From Liberiplasma sp046541015 (GTDB lineage Bacteria > Bacillota_I > Bacilli_A > Izemoplasmatales > Izemoplasmataceae), in the NCBI GenBank assembly GCA_046541015.1, contig JBKHEA010000002.1, forward strand, positions 115,091 to 179,090: 64,000 nucleotides of DNA, read 5' to 3'. Position 1 is the stretch's first letter; the number at the start of each line of letters is the position of its first letter. The notes under the pieces were generated by a model. It was not told where the DNA came from and did no database searches. It saw nothing but the letters and a program-made list of their open reading frames with translations. This document shows positions 25,813-35,604 of this stretch, piece by piece. The position numbers and the translations under genes were made by a program.

Positions 25813-25841
25813 TTGGTAAAAGAAGGTGTTTATGGTATGAT
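25813..25841 (+). promoter_or_regulatory. Predicted promoter of secA
   Basis: TTGGTA (25813-25818) and TATGAT (25836-25841) with a 17-base spacer, 25 bases before the start codon. Confidence 0.6.
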
Positions 25842-25868
25842 ATATATGATATAACGAGGTGAAGAATG

Positions 25869-28370
25869 ATGTTAAAAAAACTTTTTGATCCAACACGAAA
25901 AGCGATTAGAAAATTAGAAGCATTTGCGGATTTAGTCTTAGCTCTTGAAGAAGACATGAAAGGGTTAAGTGATGAAGCAATAAAAGAAAAAACAGAATCC
26001 TTTAAAGCACGCGTTCAAGCAGGAGAAACATTAGATGATATTGAAGTTGAAGCTTATGCTTTAGTACGAGAAGCATCAAAACGTGTTACCAATATGACGC
26101 CATTTAAAGTACAAGTAATGGGTGCTCATGTCATTCATGAAGGTAATATAGCTGAAATGAAAACGGGTGAAGGGAAAACTTTAACAGCGGTTATGCCAGC
26201 TTATTTAAATGCACTAACAGGTAATGGCGTACACATTGTAACGGTTAATGAGTATTTAGCTAGTCGTGAAGCTGAAGGTGAGATTGGCGATTTATTCCGT
26301 TTCTTAGGGTTAAGCGTTGGCTTAAACAAACGTGAAATGAGTAAAGAAGAAAAACGTGAAGCGTATTTATGCGATATTTTATATTCAACCAATAATGAAT
26401 TAGGGTTTGATTACTTACGTGATCACATGGTCATCTATAAAGAAGAGATGGTTCAAAGACCGCTTAATTTTGCGATTATTGATGAGGTTGACTCCATCTT
26501 AATCGATGAAGCAAGGACGCCTTTAATTATTTCAGGTGGCGCAAAACAAACCGCGAACTTATATTTACAAGCACAGGCATTTGCACGCAGTTTGCAAGAT
26601 GATGATTATGAAATCGACATCAAATCTAAAAGTGTCAATCTAACTGAAAGTGGGATTGCAAAAGCGGAACGTTATTTTAGTGTTGAAAACTTATATGATG
26701 TTAATCATGTTAGCTTACTACACCATATTAACAATGCCATAAAAGCTAACTATACGATGGAATTAGACGTTGATTATGTTGTCCAAGACAATCAAGTCAT
26801 TATCGTTGATCAGTTTACAGGTCGTTTAATGCATGGGCGTCAGTTTAGTGAAGGCCTTCATCAAGCCTTAGAAGCTAAAGAAGGCGTAGAGATTAAAAAA
26901 GAAACCACAACGCTTGCGACCATTACATTTCAAAATTTCTTCAGAATGTATGCAAAACTTTCAGGGATGACAGGGACAGCTAAAACTGAAGAAGAAGAAT
27001 TTAGAAATATTTATAATATGTTAGTTATAGAAATCCCTACGAATAAACCTATCATTCGTGAAGATGCTAATGATTTAATCTTTGCCTCAATGAAGGCTAA
27101 ATATAACGCCCTTGCAGAAGAGATTAAAGCCCGCTACTTAAAAGGTCAACCAATGCTTATTGGGACGATATCTATTGAAAGTAGTGAACTTTTAAGTCAG
27201 CTCTTAAAACGACGTGGGGTCCCACATAATGTTTTAAATGCTAAGCAGCACGAACGTGAAGCTGAGATTGTAGAAAACGCAGGACTTAAAGGGGCAGTAA
27301 CGATTGCGACCAATATGGCTGGACGTGGGACAGACATTAAACTTGGTCCAGGGGTTAAAGAACTTGGTGGTTTAGCAGTGATTGGGACAGAACGTCACGA
27401 ATCTCGTCGTATTGACAATCAGTTACGTGGACGTAGTGGTCGTCAAGGGGATCCTGGTTACTCACGTTTCTTTATTTCTGCAGAAGATGATTTAGTCAGA
27501 CGTTTTGGTGGCGATACCTTTAAACGCCGTTTAGAGATGCTTACAAAAACCAAAGGCACAGATACGGAAACCCCTTTAGAATATGGTGTGTTTTCTCGCT
27601 TTATCAAACGTGCTCAAACACAAATTGAAGGGAATAACTTTGACCGTCGTAAAACGGTTTTACAATACGATGAAGTTTTAAGACAACAACGTGAAATCAT
27701 CTATCAACAACGCCGTGATATATTACTGCTTGATTCAATTAAAGAAAATGCTGAATCGATTTGTTTTAGAACACTAGAAAACTTAGTAAGAAGTCATGTG
27801 GAAGGCGATAAAAAAGAACTTACCTTAAATAAAAAAGCTTTATTTGATGCTTTAAACGGTAGAATATTTAACATGAATCAAATCGAGTTATCAAGCATGA
27901 GTGATAATCCCGATGAGACTGTTAATTATATTATTGATAAAGCTAAAGAAAATTTACACAATAAAGAAGAAACCTTTGGTAGTGATAAATATAATGAGTT
28001 TTTAAAAGTTATTATGTTAAAAGTTGTCGATACCTTTTGGGTTCAGCACATTGATCAAATGAGTGAACTTCGTCAATCTATTGGGCTTCGTTCTTATGCA
28101 CAAGAAAACCCATTAAGAGAATATAAAGAGATTGGGTTTCAAATGTTTGAAGAGATGATATTTAACATTGAAACTGACATTACACGCTATGCATTACGTG
28201 CAGTCTTTAGAGATAACTTACAACGTGTTCAAGTTGCAAAACCAACCGCAACACATTCAGGTAAAGAAGAAGCAGAAAAGAAAACCCCTGTAAAAGTTAC
28301 TAAGGTTGGAAGAAATGATCCATGTCCTTGCGGTAGTGGTAAAAAGTATAAACATTGTCATGGAAGATAA
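25869..28370 (+). CDS. secA: Preprotein translocase ATPase SecA
   Basis: SecA drives protein export through SecYEG. The 833-aa protein has Walker A MKTGEGKT at residues 97-104, Walker B region IIDEVDSILIDEARTP near 205, GMTGTAKTE, and the C-terminal zinc finger CPCGSGKKYKHC that binds SecB or membranes. Two ATGs are adjacent; 25869 has the better 6-base spacing from GAGGTG and gives the usual MLKKLFDP start. A stem-loop without a T tract (about 28375-28403) separates it from prfB. Confidence 0.97.
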   Translation: MLKKLFDPTRKAIRKLEAFADLVLALEEDMKGLSDEAIKEKTESFKARVQAGETLDDIEVEAYALVREASKRVTNMTPFKVQVMGAHVIHEGNIAEMKTGEGKTLTAVMPAYLNALTGNGVHIVTVNEYLASREAEGEIGDLFRFLGLSVGLNKREMSKEEKREAYLCDILYSTNNELGFDYLRDHMVIYKEEMVQRPLNFAIIDEVDSILIDEARTPLIISGGAKQTANLYLQAQAFARSLQDDDYEIDIKSKSVNLTESGIAKAERYFSVENLYDVNHVSLLHHINNAIKANYTMELDVDYVVQDNQVIIVDQFTGRLMHGRQFSEGLHQALEAKEGVEIKKETTTLATITFQNFFRMYAKLSGMTGTAKTEEEEFRNIYNMLVIEIPTNKPIIREDANDLIFASMKAKYNALAEEIKARYLKGQPMLIGTISIESSELLSQLLKRRGVPHNVLNAKQHEREAEIVENAGLKGAVTIATNMAGRGTDIKLGPGVKELGGLAVIGTERHESRRIDNQLRGRSGRQGDPGYSRFFISAEDDLVRRFGGDTFKRRLEMLTKTKGTDTETPLEYGVFSRFIKRAQTQIEGNNFDRRKTVLQYDEVLRQQREIIYQQRRDILLLDSIKENAESICFRTLENLVRSHVEGDKKELTLNKKALFDALNGRIFNMNQIELSSMSDNPDETVNYIIDKAKENLHNKEETFGSDKYNEFLKVIMLKVVDTFWVQHIDQMSELRQSIGLRSYAQENPLREYKEIGFQMFEEMIFNIETDITRYALRAVFRDNLQRVQVAKPTATHSGKEEAEKKTPVKVTKVGRNDPCPCGSGKKYKHCHGR

Positions 28371-28421
28371 AATAAAGGACTCGAGGATTTTCCTTGAGTC
28401 TTTGAAAATAGTGGTGAGATT

Positions 28422-29519
28422 ATGGAAATATATGAAATTAAAGATGTCCTTCAATCACTTCAAACACGGTTAAATAACATTGAAAATCTTTTAGATTTAG
28501 ACCAACTTAATGAAACCATTAAGCGTTTAGAAAACCAAACCTATGAACAAGGTTTTTGGGATGATCATGAAGAAGCTCAAAAAGTGATTGAAGTATTAAA
28601 ACAACATAAATCTAAACAAAGTCGTTATACTGAATTAAAAGACCTATTAGAAAATCTTGAAATTTCTCTTGAACTCCTTGAGTTGGGTGAAAACGTTGAT
28701 GATTTAGACAAAACGGTTATGCAAACGACCAAAAAGTTTGATCAGTTTGAAACCACCCTTTATTTAAAGGAAGATTATGATCATTTCAATGCTATCATTG
28801 AAATTCATCCAGGGGCCGGGGGAACTGAGAGTCAAGATTGGGCTATGATGCTTTTTCGTATGATTAAGCGCTATGCTGAAGATCAGCAGTATGGTGTTGC
28901 CTTAAATGATTATCAAGATGGCCAAGAAGCGGGCATAAAAAGTGTGACTTTTACCGTTAGTGGTTCATATGCTTATGGGTATTTGAAAGCTGAAAATGGG
29001 GTGCACCGACTAGTAAGAATATCTCCCTTTGATGCCTCTGGTAGAAGACATACAAGTTTTGCGAGTGTTAATGTTATTCCAGAACTTGATGATTCTATTA
29101 AAGTTGAAATTAATGAAAATGATTTAAAAATTGATACTTACCGTTCTAGTGGAGCGGGTGGACAAAGTGTTAATACAACCGATAGTGCGGTTCGTATTAC
29201 CCATATACCAACTAAAGTGACCGTTACATGTCAAAATGAACGTTCACAAATAAAAAATCGCGAAAAAGCCATGCAAATCTTAAAAGGAAAGTTATACCAA
29301 CTACAACTAGAAGCTCAAAATGAAGCAAAGTCACAATTTAAAGTCAGTCAATCCAATGCCTTTGGATCACAAATTAGATCATACGTCATGCATCCTTACT
29401 CGATGGTAAAAGATCATCGTACCGGTTATGAGACAGGTAATGTTGATAAGGTATTAGATGGTGATTTAGAAGGATTTATCCAGGCGTTTTTACGCTATAA
29501 TGCAGGTGAGATAACATGA
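28422..29519 (+). CDS. prfB: Peptide chain release factor 2 (no programmed frameshift)
   Basis: RF2 terminates translation at UAA and UGA. The 365-aa protein carries the RF2-specific SPF recognition tripeptide at residues 201-203 and the catalytic GGQ at 246-248. The gene is one uninterrupted frame from ATG 28422; the usual CUU-UGA-C frameshift site around codon 25 is missing. Its presence shows that UGA is a stop codon in this organism. It overlaps the next gene by 4 bases. Confidence 0.97.
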   Translation: MEIYEIKDVLQSLQTRLNNIENLLDLDQLNETIKRLENQTYEQGFWDDHEEAQKVIEVLKQHKSKQSRYTELKDLLENLEISLELLELGENVDDLDKTVMQTTKKFDQFETTLYLKEDYDHFNAIIEIHPGAGGTESQDWAMMLFRMIKRYAEDQQYGVALNDYQDGQEAGIKSVTFTVSGSYAYGYLKAENGVHRLVRISPFDASGRRHTSFASVNVIPELDDSIKVEINENDLKIDTYRSSGAGGQSVNTTDSAVRITHIPTKVTVTCQNERSQIKNREKAMQILKGKLYQLQLEAQNEAKSQFKVSQSNAFGSQIRSYVMHPYSMVKDHRTGYETGNVDKVLDGDLEGFIQAFLRYNAGEIT

Positions 29520-30394
29520 GCCATCCACTAAAACAAATTACATTTAAAAAACGTTACATCATGATAACATGGGGTATTTTTTTGATGGTTGCAGGCTTTT
29601 ATTATTTCATCGCACCTTTTAACTTAGTTATTGGTGGTGTGAGTGGGGTTGGGTTATTATTTCATGATTTAATTCAAGTCCCAATTTCGCTTGTTGTATT
29701 TGTATTAAATGTTCTTTTATTAGGGCTTGCTTGGTTATTTTTAGGATTTAAATCGTTTTATAGAAGTATTTATGGATCGGTAATGTTTCCACTAATATTA
29801 TTTATTTTAGAATTAATAGGACCACCCTTTGTATTACCTAATGACTATATCTTAGCAATCACCTTTGGTGGGGCTTTAATGGGTATTGGATTTGGTTATG
29901 TTATCCGTTTTGGTGGTACAAGTGGTGGGACCGATATTCCAATAAAAATATTAAGCAAAAAAGTTAAATTACCGCTTTCTTTATCGATTTATATTATTGA
30001 TGGCAGCATTATTTTAAGTGGGGTTATCGTCTTTTATAACTCCAATGGTATTAGTGGGGGTTTATATGCAATTTTAACGATGTTGATTGCAGGAAAAGCT
30101 GCAGACTTTATTGTTATTGGGGCTAATCGTTTAACGAGTGTACAAATTATTACTGATTATCCGGATTCTGTTAAACGACTGATATTTGAAAAAATAGAAC
30201 GCGGAGTGAGTGTTGTGCCTATTATTGGAGGGTATACCAATAAAGGAAAAAGCATGTTGATTACCGTTATTACTAAAGATGAATATTATTTAATTAGAAA
30301 CATTATCGCAGAAATCGATCCAGAAGCCTTTGTGTTTACAAATCCTGCAAGTGAAATCCAAGGGGATTTTGAACACCGCTTAGAGGAGGATTAA
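29516..30394 (+). CDS. YitT family membrane protein
   Basis: The 292-aa protein has five or six membrane segments in its first 210 residues (beginning MITWGIFLMVAGFYYFIAPF, with the glycine-rich IGGVSGVG and RFGGTSGGTDIP) followed by a soluble DUF2179 domain of about 80 residues (RGVSVVPIIGGYTNKGKSML). This is the standard YitT architecture. The transported substrate is unknown. It overlaps prfB (ATGA) and lies two bases before the protease gene. Confidence 0.88.
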   Translation: MSHPLKQITFKKRYIMITWGIFLMVAGFYYFIAPFNLVIGGVSGVGLLFHDLIQVPISLVVFVLNVLLLGLAWLFLGFKSFYRSIYGSVMFPLILFILELIGPPFVLPNDYILAITFGGALMGIGFGYVIRFGGTSGGTDIPIKILSKKVKLPLSLSIYIIDGSIILSGVIVFYNSNGISGGLYAILTMLIAGKAADFIVIGANRLTSVQIITDYPDSVKRLIFEKIERGVSVVPIIGGYTNKGKSMLITVITKDEYYLIRNIIAEIDPEAFVFTNPASEIQGDFEHRLEED

Positions 30395-30395
30395 T

Positions 30396-31841
30396 ATGAA
30401 AAATCAAAATCCAATAAAAATGGTGATTATTACAGGTGCGTTTTTAGTCCTATTAGTGGCTGTCTTTTTCACGGGGCTATTTATGACTCCACCAAGTCAA
30501 GATTATAATGATGATGCCTTTAATGAAACCTTTAATCATATTTTAAATGCGCATTACAGTTCGCCTGAAGAAAGTGCTTTATGGGAAGGCGCAATTAATG
30601 GATTAATCCATAGTTTAGATGATCCTTTTTCACGCTATTTTGATGAAGAAGCATTTTCACAATTTAGAGAAGGATTTAAAGAAAGCTATGTAGGCATTGG
30701 TGTCACGGTTGAAGATTATGATAATCAAGTTTTAATCCGTTATGTTTGGCCATCATCACCCGCTGAAAATGGTGGGTTACAAGCAGGGGATATCATCATA
30801 GAAATTGATGGCGTTTCTTATCAAGATAAATCCTTCGCAGAAACGACTGCGGCTTTACTAGGAGAAGAAGGTAGTGAAGTAAGTATTGGCTATGAACGTC
30901 CTGGAATTGAAGGGATAAACCGTGTAACTTTAACACGTGAAACCATTGATAACCCAAGTGTTGATGCAGAAATCTATCAAAATGATGCCCATGATATTGG
31001 TGTGATTAGTATTCATACTTTTGGGGATGAAACCGCAGAGCATGTTGAAACCATTTTAGATGATTTTACCAATGAAGGTATTGATGCATTAGTGATTGAT
31101 TTAAGAGATAATGGTGGGGGCGGTTTATCGAGTTTATTAGATATTTTAGACTTGTTTGTCTCTAAAGGATCAGAACCCTTGTTTTCAATTGAACTCATGA
31201 ATCGTGATGGCATCGATAAAGAAAACTACTATGCAAAAACGGATGTCTCATTACCGTTTCCTATTACGGTATTAATCAATGAACAAAGCGCTAGTGCGAG
31301 TGAAGTTTTCGCATCAGCCATGCAAGAATATGCTGGTTATACAGTCATCGGCCAACCAAGTTATGGTAAAGGGACTTTACAATCGTCCATTGCTTTAAAT
31401 AGTATTGATGGGAATTATGTCCATTTAACCATTGGTGTATGGAAAACTTCTGATGGCAACTGGGTCGATAGAAATGGGGGCACAAATGGGGTTCAACCTG
31501 ATTTACTCGTTGAACAAAATCCAGTATTTGCCTATCCAAATTTATTCTTATCAGAAGATGAAATGTATGCTTATGATGAAGTATCTTCAAAGATTAAACA
31601 AGCGCAAGATATCTTATTACTATTAGGTTATGATATTAGAAACGATGGGTATTTTGATATGGAAACGATGAATGCCATCATCAGTTTTCAACAAAGTGAA
31701 TCCATCGATGATACAGGTTTACTTGATGATGTTACAGCAATCCTCCTTAGCGAAAGACTTAATGAATATAAACAAAATCCATTAAATGATGACCAATTAC
31801 AAGCAGCAATTAACTATTTAATTGGTGAAGGCAATGACTAA
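30396..31841 (+). CDS. S41-family carboxy-terminal processing protease
   Basis: This 481-aa protein has an N-terminal membrane anchor (residues about 10-31), a PDZ domain (VGIGVTVEDYDNQVLI through SPAENGGLQAGDIIIEIDG), and an S41 serine protease core with the catalytic serine in QSASASEVFASA and the lysine in SYGKGTLQS. A C-terminal peptidoglycan-binding-like helical repeat (LGYDIRNDGYFDMETMNAI) follows. It acts outside the membrane on exported proteins. A cell-wall-type binding domain is notable if the lineage is wall-less. Confidence 0.93.
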   Translation: MKNQNPIKMVIITGAFLVLLVAVFFTGLFMTPPSQDYNDDAFNETFNHILNAHYSSPEESALWEGAINGLIHSLDDPFSRYFDEEAFSQFREGFKESYVGIGVTVEDYDNQVLIRYVWPSSPAENGGLQAGDIIIEIDGVSYQDKSFAETTAALLGEEGSEVSIGYERPGIEGINRVTLTRETIDNPSVDAEIYQNDAHDIGVISIHTFGDETAEHVETILDDFTNEGIDALVIDLRDNGGGGLSSLLDILDLFVSKGSEPLFSIELMNRDGIDKENYYAKTDVSLPFPITVLINEQSASASEVFASAMQEYAGYTVIGQPSYGKGTLQSSIALNSIDGNYVHLTIGVWKTSDGNWVDRNGGTNGVQPDLLVEQNPVFAYPNLFLSEDEMYAYDEVSSKIKQAQDILLLLGYDIRNDGYFDMETMNAIISFQQSESIDDTGLLDDVTAILLSERLNEYKQNPLNDDQLQAAINYLIGEGND

Positions 31842-32601
31842 AATCATCGCATTAAAGCCTAAAGGTAAACAGTTTTACACATTAACATTAGAAGATGAAA
31901 CGCTTGTGATTCATCAAGAAACCGTCATTGATTTTGAACTGTTCACTAAAAAAGAACTTGATAAAAAGATGATTACTCAAATAAAAAAAAGTGATGAAAT
32001 TGCCCAAGCTAAAAGCTATGCATTAAAAAAACTCAGTTACAAATTCTACACACCAAAACGTTTAAAAGATGCCTTAAGCATGGTAAACTATACTCAAGAA
32101 GTCATTCATAAAGCGATAGAAGACTTAAAGGCTTTAGGGTATATTAATGAAGAAAAGACGTTTAAACTAGTCATCGATGATTTTATTGAGTTTGAGCTAA
32201 AAGGAAAGCATGCTTTAATCGATAAACTGTATAAAGAAGGATTTAATGATGCATATATAAGAAAAGTTGATGCTTTATTTTCAAGTGAATTAGAAACATC
32301 AAAAGGTAAAGCTTATGTCGATCAAATCCAAAACCAATTACCAGGACAGTCTCATTTAAAAAAGAAACTATCCTTAAAACAAAAGCTATATCAAAGAGGC
32401 TTTACAGCAAGTGTTATTGAATCCTGTATCGAATACTATGAAAAAATGTATTTAGATTTTGATGAAGATGAAGCTTTAATGACGCTTATTGAAAACAATA
32501 AACGGTATAACTTAGATGATTTTAAAGATAAAAATCGGTTCATGCAAAAATTACTTCGCGATGGTTTTAAATATGATGCAATAAAAAAATATTTAAAGTG
32601 A
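31834..32601 (+). CDS. recX: Regulatory protein RecX
   Basis: RecX modulates RecA filament assembly. The 255-aa protein has the typical repeated three-helix units (AKSYALKKLSYKFYTPKRL, then KQKLYQRGFTASVIESCI, then FMQKLLRDGFKYDAIKKYL). The ATG at 31834 follows GGTGAAGG and overlaps the protease by 8 bases. The family is diverse, but length and repeat pattern are clear. Confidence 0.85.
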   Translation: MTKIIALKPKGKQFYTLTLEDETLVIHQETVIDFELFTKKELDKKMITQIKKSDEIAQAKSYALKKLSYKFYTPKRLKDALSMVNYTQEVIHKAIEDLKALGYINEEKTFKLVIDDFIEFELKGKHALIDKLYKEGFNDAYIRKVDALFSSELETSKGKAYVDQIQNQLPGQSHLKKKLSLKQKLYQRGFTASVIESCIEYYEKMYLDFDEDEALMTLIENNKRYNLDDFKDKNRFMQKLLRDGFKYDAIKKYLK

Positions 32602-32610
32602 GGGTTAACT

Positions 32611-34473
32611 ATGAAAAAGATGAATCAAGATACACTTTATTATTTTAATCAGGGTGCATTAATTGATGCCTATAATCATTTTGGGGCACATTTGATTAAA
32701 AACGATTCTGGTGAGGTTATTAAAACGCGCTTTACAGTTTATGCACCTCATGCCAAAGCGGTTAATTTACTCGGTGAATTTAATGATTATCAAAATTGGG
32801 TGCATCAATTAACCAATATTGATCAAAGTGGCATTTGGCGAATCGAAATTCCTTTAAATCTTGAATGGCAAAGCTATAAGTATGAAATCATTACCCATCA
32901 TGGCCAAAGACTTTATAAAAGTGACCCTTATGCGTTTTTTGCAGCAACTAGACCAGATACTGTCAGTAAGGTATATGATATTGATGGTTATGTTTGGCAT
33001 GATCAAGCCTACATGGAAAAGCGTCATACAATAAACCCTTATGAAGAAGTAATGAGTATTTATGAACTGCATATGGGTACGTGGATGCAAAAACCAAATG
33101 GTGATTTTCATAAATTTAATGAAATGGTTGATTTATTAATTCCTTATTTACTTGATAAAGGCTTTACCCATGTCGAGTTTATGCCTATTATCGAACATCC
33201 TTTTGATGGGTCTTGGGGGTATCAAGGTACTGGGTATTATGCCGCAACATCAAGATATGGTGTCCCAAAAGACTTCATGTATTTAGTTGATCAACTCCAT
33301 CAACATGATATTAAAGTCATTTTAGACTGGGTTCCTGGACACATATGTAAAGATGCCCACGGGCTATATATGTTTGATGGTCAACCCCTTTATGAATATC
33401 GTGATCCCTTTATTCGTGAAAATGTCGAATGGGGGACGGCTAATTTAGATTTAGGCCGAGGAGAAACGCAAAGTTTCCTTATTTCAAATGCGTTATTTTG
33501 GATGAAATATTTTCATGTTGATGGCTTTAGAATTGATGCCGTAAGCAATATCATTTACTATCTTGGTGATTCAAGAATTGGTGAAAATCATGGTGCGATT
33601 GAATTTTTAAGAAAGTTATCTCGACAAGTATTTAGCTATTATCCTCAAGCGATTTTAGCCGCAGAAGATTCTACGGCTTACCCTAAAGTGACGCATCCAA
33701 TTGAATTTGGCGGTTTAGGGTTTAACTATAAATGGAATATGGGTTGGATGAACGATACCTTAAAATACTTTGAAAAAGACCCAGTATATAGAAAGTATCA
33801 TCATCATGAGCTAACATTTAGTTTACATTATGCCTTTAGTGAAAACTATATCTTGCCATTATCTCATGATGAAGTGGTTCATGGGAAGAAAACCCTTGTT
33901 GAAAAAATGCCTGGCGATTATTGGCAAAAATTTGCGAATTACCGTGCTTTAATGGGCTATTTCTTCACCCATCCAGGCAAAACCTTGCTTTTTATGGGAC
34001 AAGAATTTGGTCAAATGCATGAATGGCGCGACTATACTGAACTTGACTGGCATCTATTAAAATACCCAATGCATGATAGTGCATTACGTTACATTAAAAC
34101 GTTTAATGAGTTAGTGAAAAAAGAAAGTGCCCTTCATGAATTAGATCATGATCCAAGTGGTTTTAAATGGATTGATCAGCACAATAGTGATCAAAGCATT
34201 TTAAGTTTCATAAGATTTAGTAAAAACCAAAAAGAACATATTGTCGTCGTATTAAATCTTACCCCTATCGTGCATCACTATTATGATATAGGTGTGCCTA
34301 AACAAGGCACTTATACTGAAATTATGAATAGTGATCTAGCTATTTATGGTGGCAGCAATCAATATAATGGTGCCCCACTAAAGACCTTTGATAAAAAAAT
34401 TCATGGCTTTGATCAAGCCATAAGCCTTACGGTTTCACCTTTAAGTATCACCTTGTTAAAATGGAGTGATTAG
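32611..34473 (+). CDS. glgB: 1,4-alpha-glucan branching enzyme
   Basis: GlgB introduces alpha-1,6 branches in glycogen. The 620-aa protein has an N-terminal CBM48 domain (RFTVYAPHAKAVNLLGEFN), then a GH13 barrel with nucleophile D309 (GFRIDAVSN), acid/base E352 (AAEDST) and the transition-state region LPLSHDEVVHGKK. It starts the glycogen operon. The next gene begins directly after its TAG. Confidence 0.96.
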   Translation: MKKMNQDTLYYFNQGALIDAYNHFGAHLIKNDSGEVIKTRFTVYAPHAKAVNLLGEFNDYQNWVHQLTNIDQSGIWRIEIPLNLEWQSYKYEIITHHGQRLYKSDPYAFFAATRPDTVSKVYDIDGYVWHDQAYMEKRHTINPYEEVMSIYELHMGTWMQKPNGDFHKFNEMVDLLIPYLLDKGFTHVEFMPIIEHPFDGSWGYQGTGYYAATSRYGVPKDFMYLVDQLHQHDIKVILDWVPGHICKDAHGLYMFDGQPLYEYRDPFIRENVEWGTANLDLGRGETQSFLISNALFWMKYFHVDGFRIDAVSNIIYYLGDSRIGENHGAIEFLRKLSRQVFSYYPQAILAAEDSTAYPKVTHPIEFGGLGFNYKWNMGWMNDTLKYFEKDPVYRKYHHHELTFSLHYAFSENYILPLSHDEVVHGKKTLVEKMPGDYWQKFANYRALMGYFFTHPGKTLLFMGQEFGQMHEWRDYTELDWHLLKYPMHDSALRYIKTFNELVKKESALHELDHDPSGFKWIDQHNSDQSILSFIRFSKNQKEHIVVVLNLTPIVHHYYDIGVPKQGTYTEIMNSDLAIYGGSNQYNGAPLKTFDKKIHGFDQAISLTVSPLSITLLKWSD

Positions 34474-35604
34474 ATGAGTAAAGATGTTGTGGCGATGGTC
34501 TTAGTTGGTGGTAGAGGAACGAGGCTTGGTGCGATTACTAAACATACCGCAAAACCAGCGGTAAGTTTTGGTGGAAAGTATAAATTAATAGATTTTGTCC
34601 TAAGTAATTTATCTAATTCGATGATAGATACCGTTGGGATAATCACACAGTATGAACCCCATGAGCTGATGCGTTATATTCAAAGAGGGGCTTCATGGGA
34701 TTTAGACGTGGTTGATGGGGGCGTTCATTTTTTGACCCCGTATACAAGTTATGACGGTGAAAAATGGCAAAAAGGTACAGCTCATGCGATTAAACAACAT
34801 TTTCACTTTATTAAAGAGTATAAACCAAAATATGTCTTAATATTATCAGGTGATCATGTATATAAAATGGATTACCGTAAAATGATTGATGCACATATTA
34901 AAAGTGGTGCAAATATTACAATTGCGGCGTTTAAACCACACGATGACTTAAGTCGTTATGGGATATTATCGGTAGATAATAATGACCGTATAACTGATTT
35001 TAATGAAAAACCTAAAGAACCTAAAAGTGATTTAGCAAGCATGGGAATTTATGTTTTTAACATGGATATTTTAGAAGATATGTTGCTTAAAAAAGAAGAC
35101 TTAGATTTTGATTTTGGGAAAGATGTAATTCCTAAAGCCCTTTCGCAACAGTATTATTTAAATGCTTATTTGTTTGAAGGATACTTTAGAGACGTTGGTA
35201 CCGTTACATCCTTATATGAAGCAAATATGGATTTGATTGATCATCCTGAATTTTTAGAACTACATGATTATAAAGAGTTTCCCTTGTTTACTAAAAGTCA
35301 AGATTTACCGCCTCATCATAACCAATCAATGGACGCTGTTACAAACAGTTTAGTGAGTGATGGCGTTATCATTAAAGGGCGCGTACATCATAGCATCATT
35401 TCGAGTAATGTTTTAATTAAACCGTTTGCGAATATTGTAGATTCTATTATTTTATCCGGCGTTAAAGTTGGTGAACATGCCCAAATAAAAAACTGTATTG
35501 TTTTAGAAAATACAGTTGTTTTACCGCATACAAAACTGGTTTTTGATGAGGTAAAGGTAATCGATAACGATGTCTTATGGCATTTGGGGGTAAATCATGA
35601 ATAA
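34474..35604 (+). CDS. glgC: Glucose-1-phosphate adenylyltransferase (catalytic subunit)
   Basis: GlgC makes ADP-glucose from glucose-1-phosphate and ATP. The 376-aa protein has the catalytic GGRGTRLGAITKHTAKPAV start at residues 12-30, GKYKLIDFVLSN, and a C-terminal left-handed beta-helix (VSDGVIIKGRVHHSIISSN). It abuts glgB and overlaps the next gene by 8 bases. It probably works with the GlgD half of that neighbour, as in Bacillales. Confidence 0.96.
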   Translation: MSKDVVAMVLVGGRGTRLGAITKHTAKPAVSFGGKYKLIDFVLSNLSNSMIDTVGIITQYEPHELMRYIQRGASWDLDVVDGGVHFLTPYTSYDGEKWQKGTAHAIKQHFHFIKEYKPKYVLILSGDHVYKMDYRKMIDAHIKSGANITIAAFKPHDDLSRYGILSVDNNDRITDFNEKPKEPKSDLASMGIYVFNMDILEDMLLKKEDLDFDFGKDVIPKALSQQYYLNAYLFEGYFRDVGTVTSLYEANMDLIDHPEFLELHDYKEFPLFTKSQDLPPHHNQSMDAVTNSLVSDGVIIKGRVHHSIISSNVLIKPFANIVDSIILSGVKVGEHAQIKNCIVLENTVVLPHTKLVFDEVKVIDNDVLWHLGVNHE

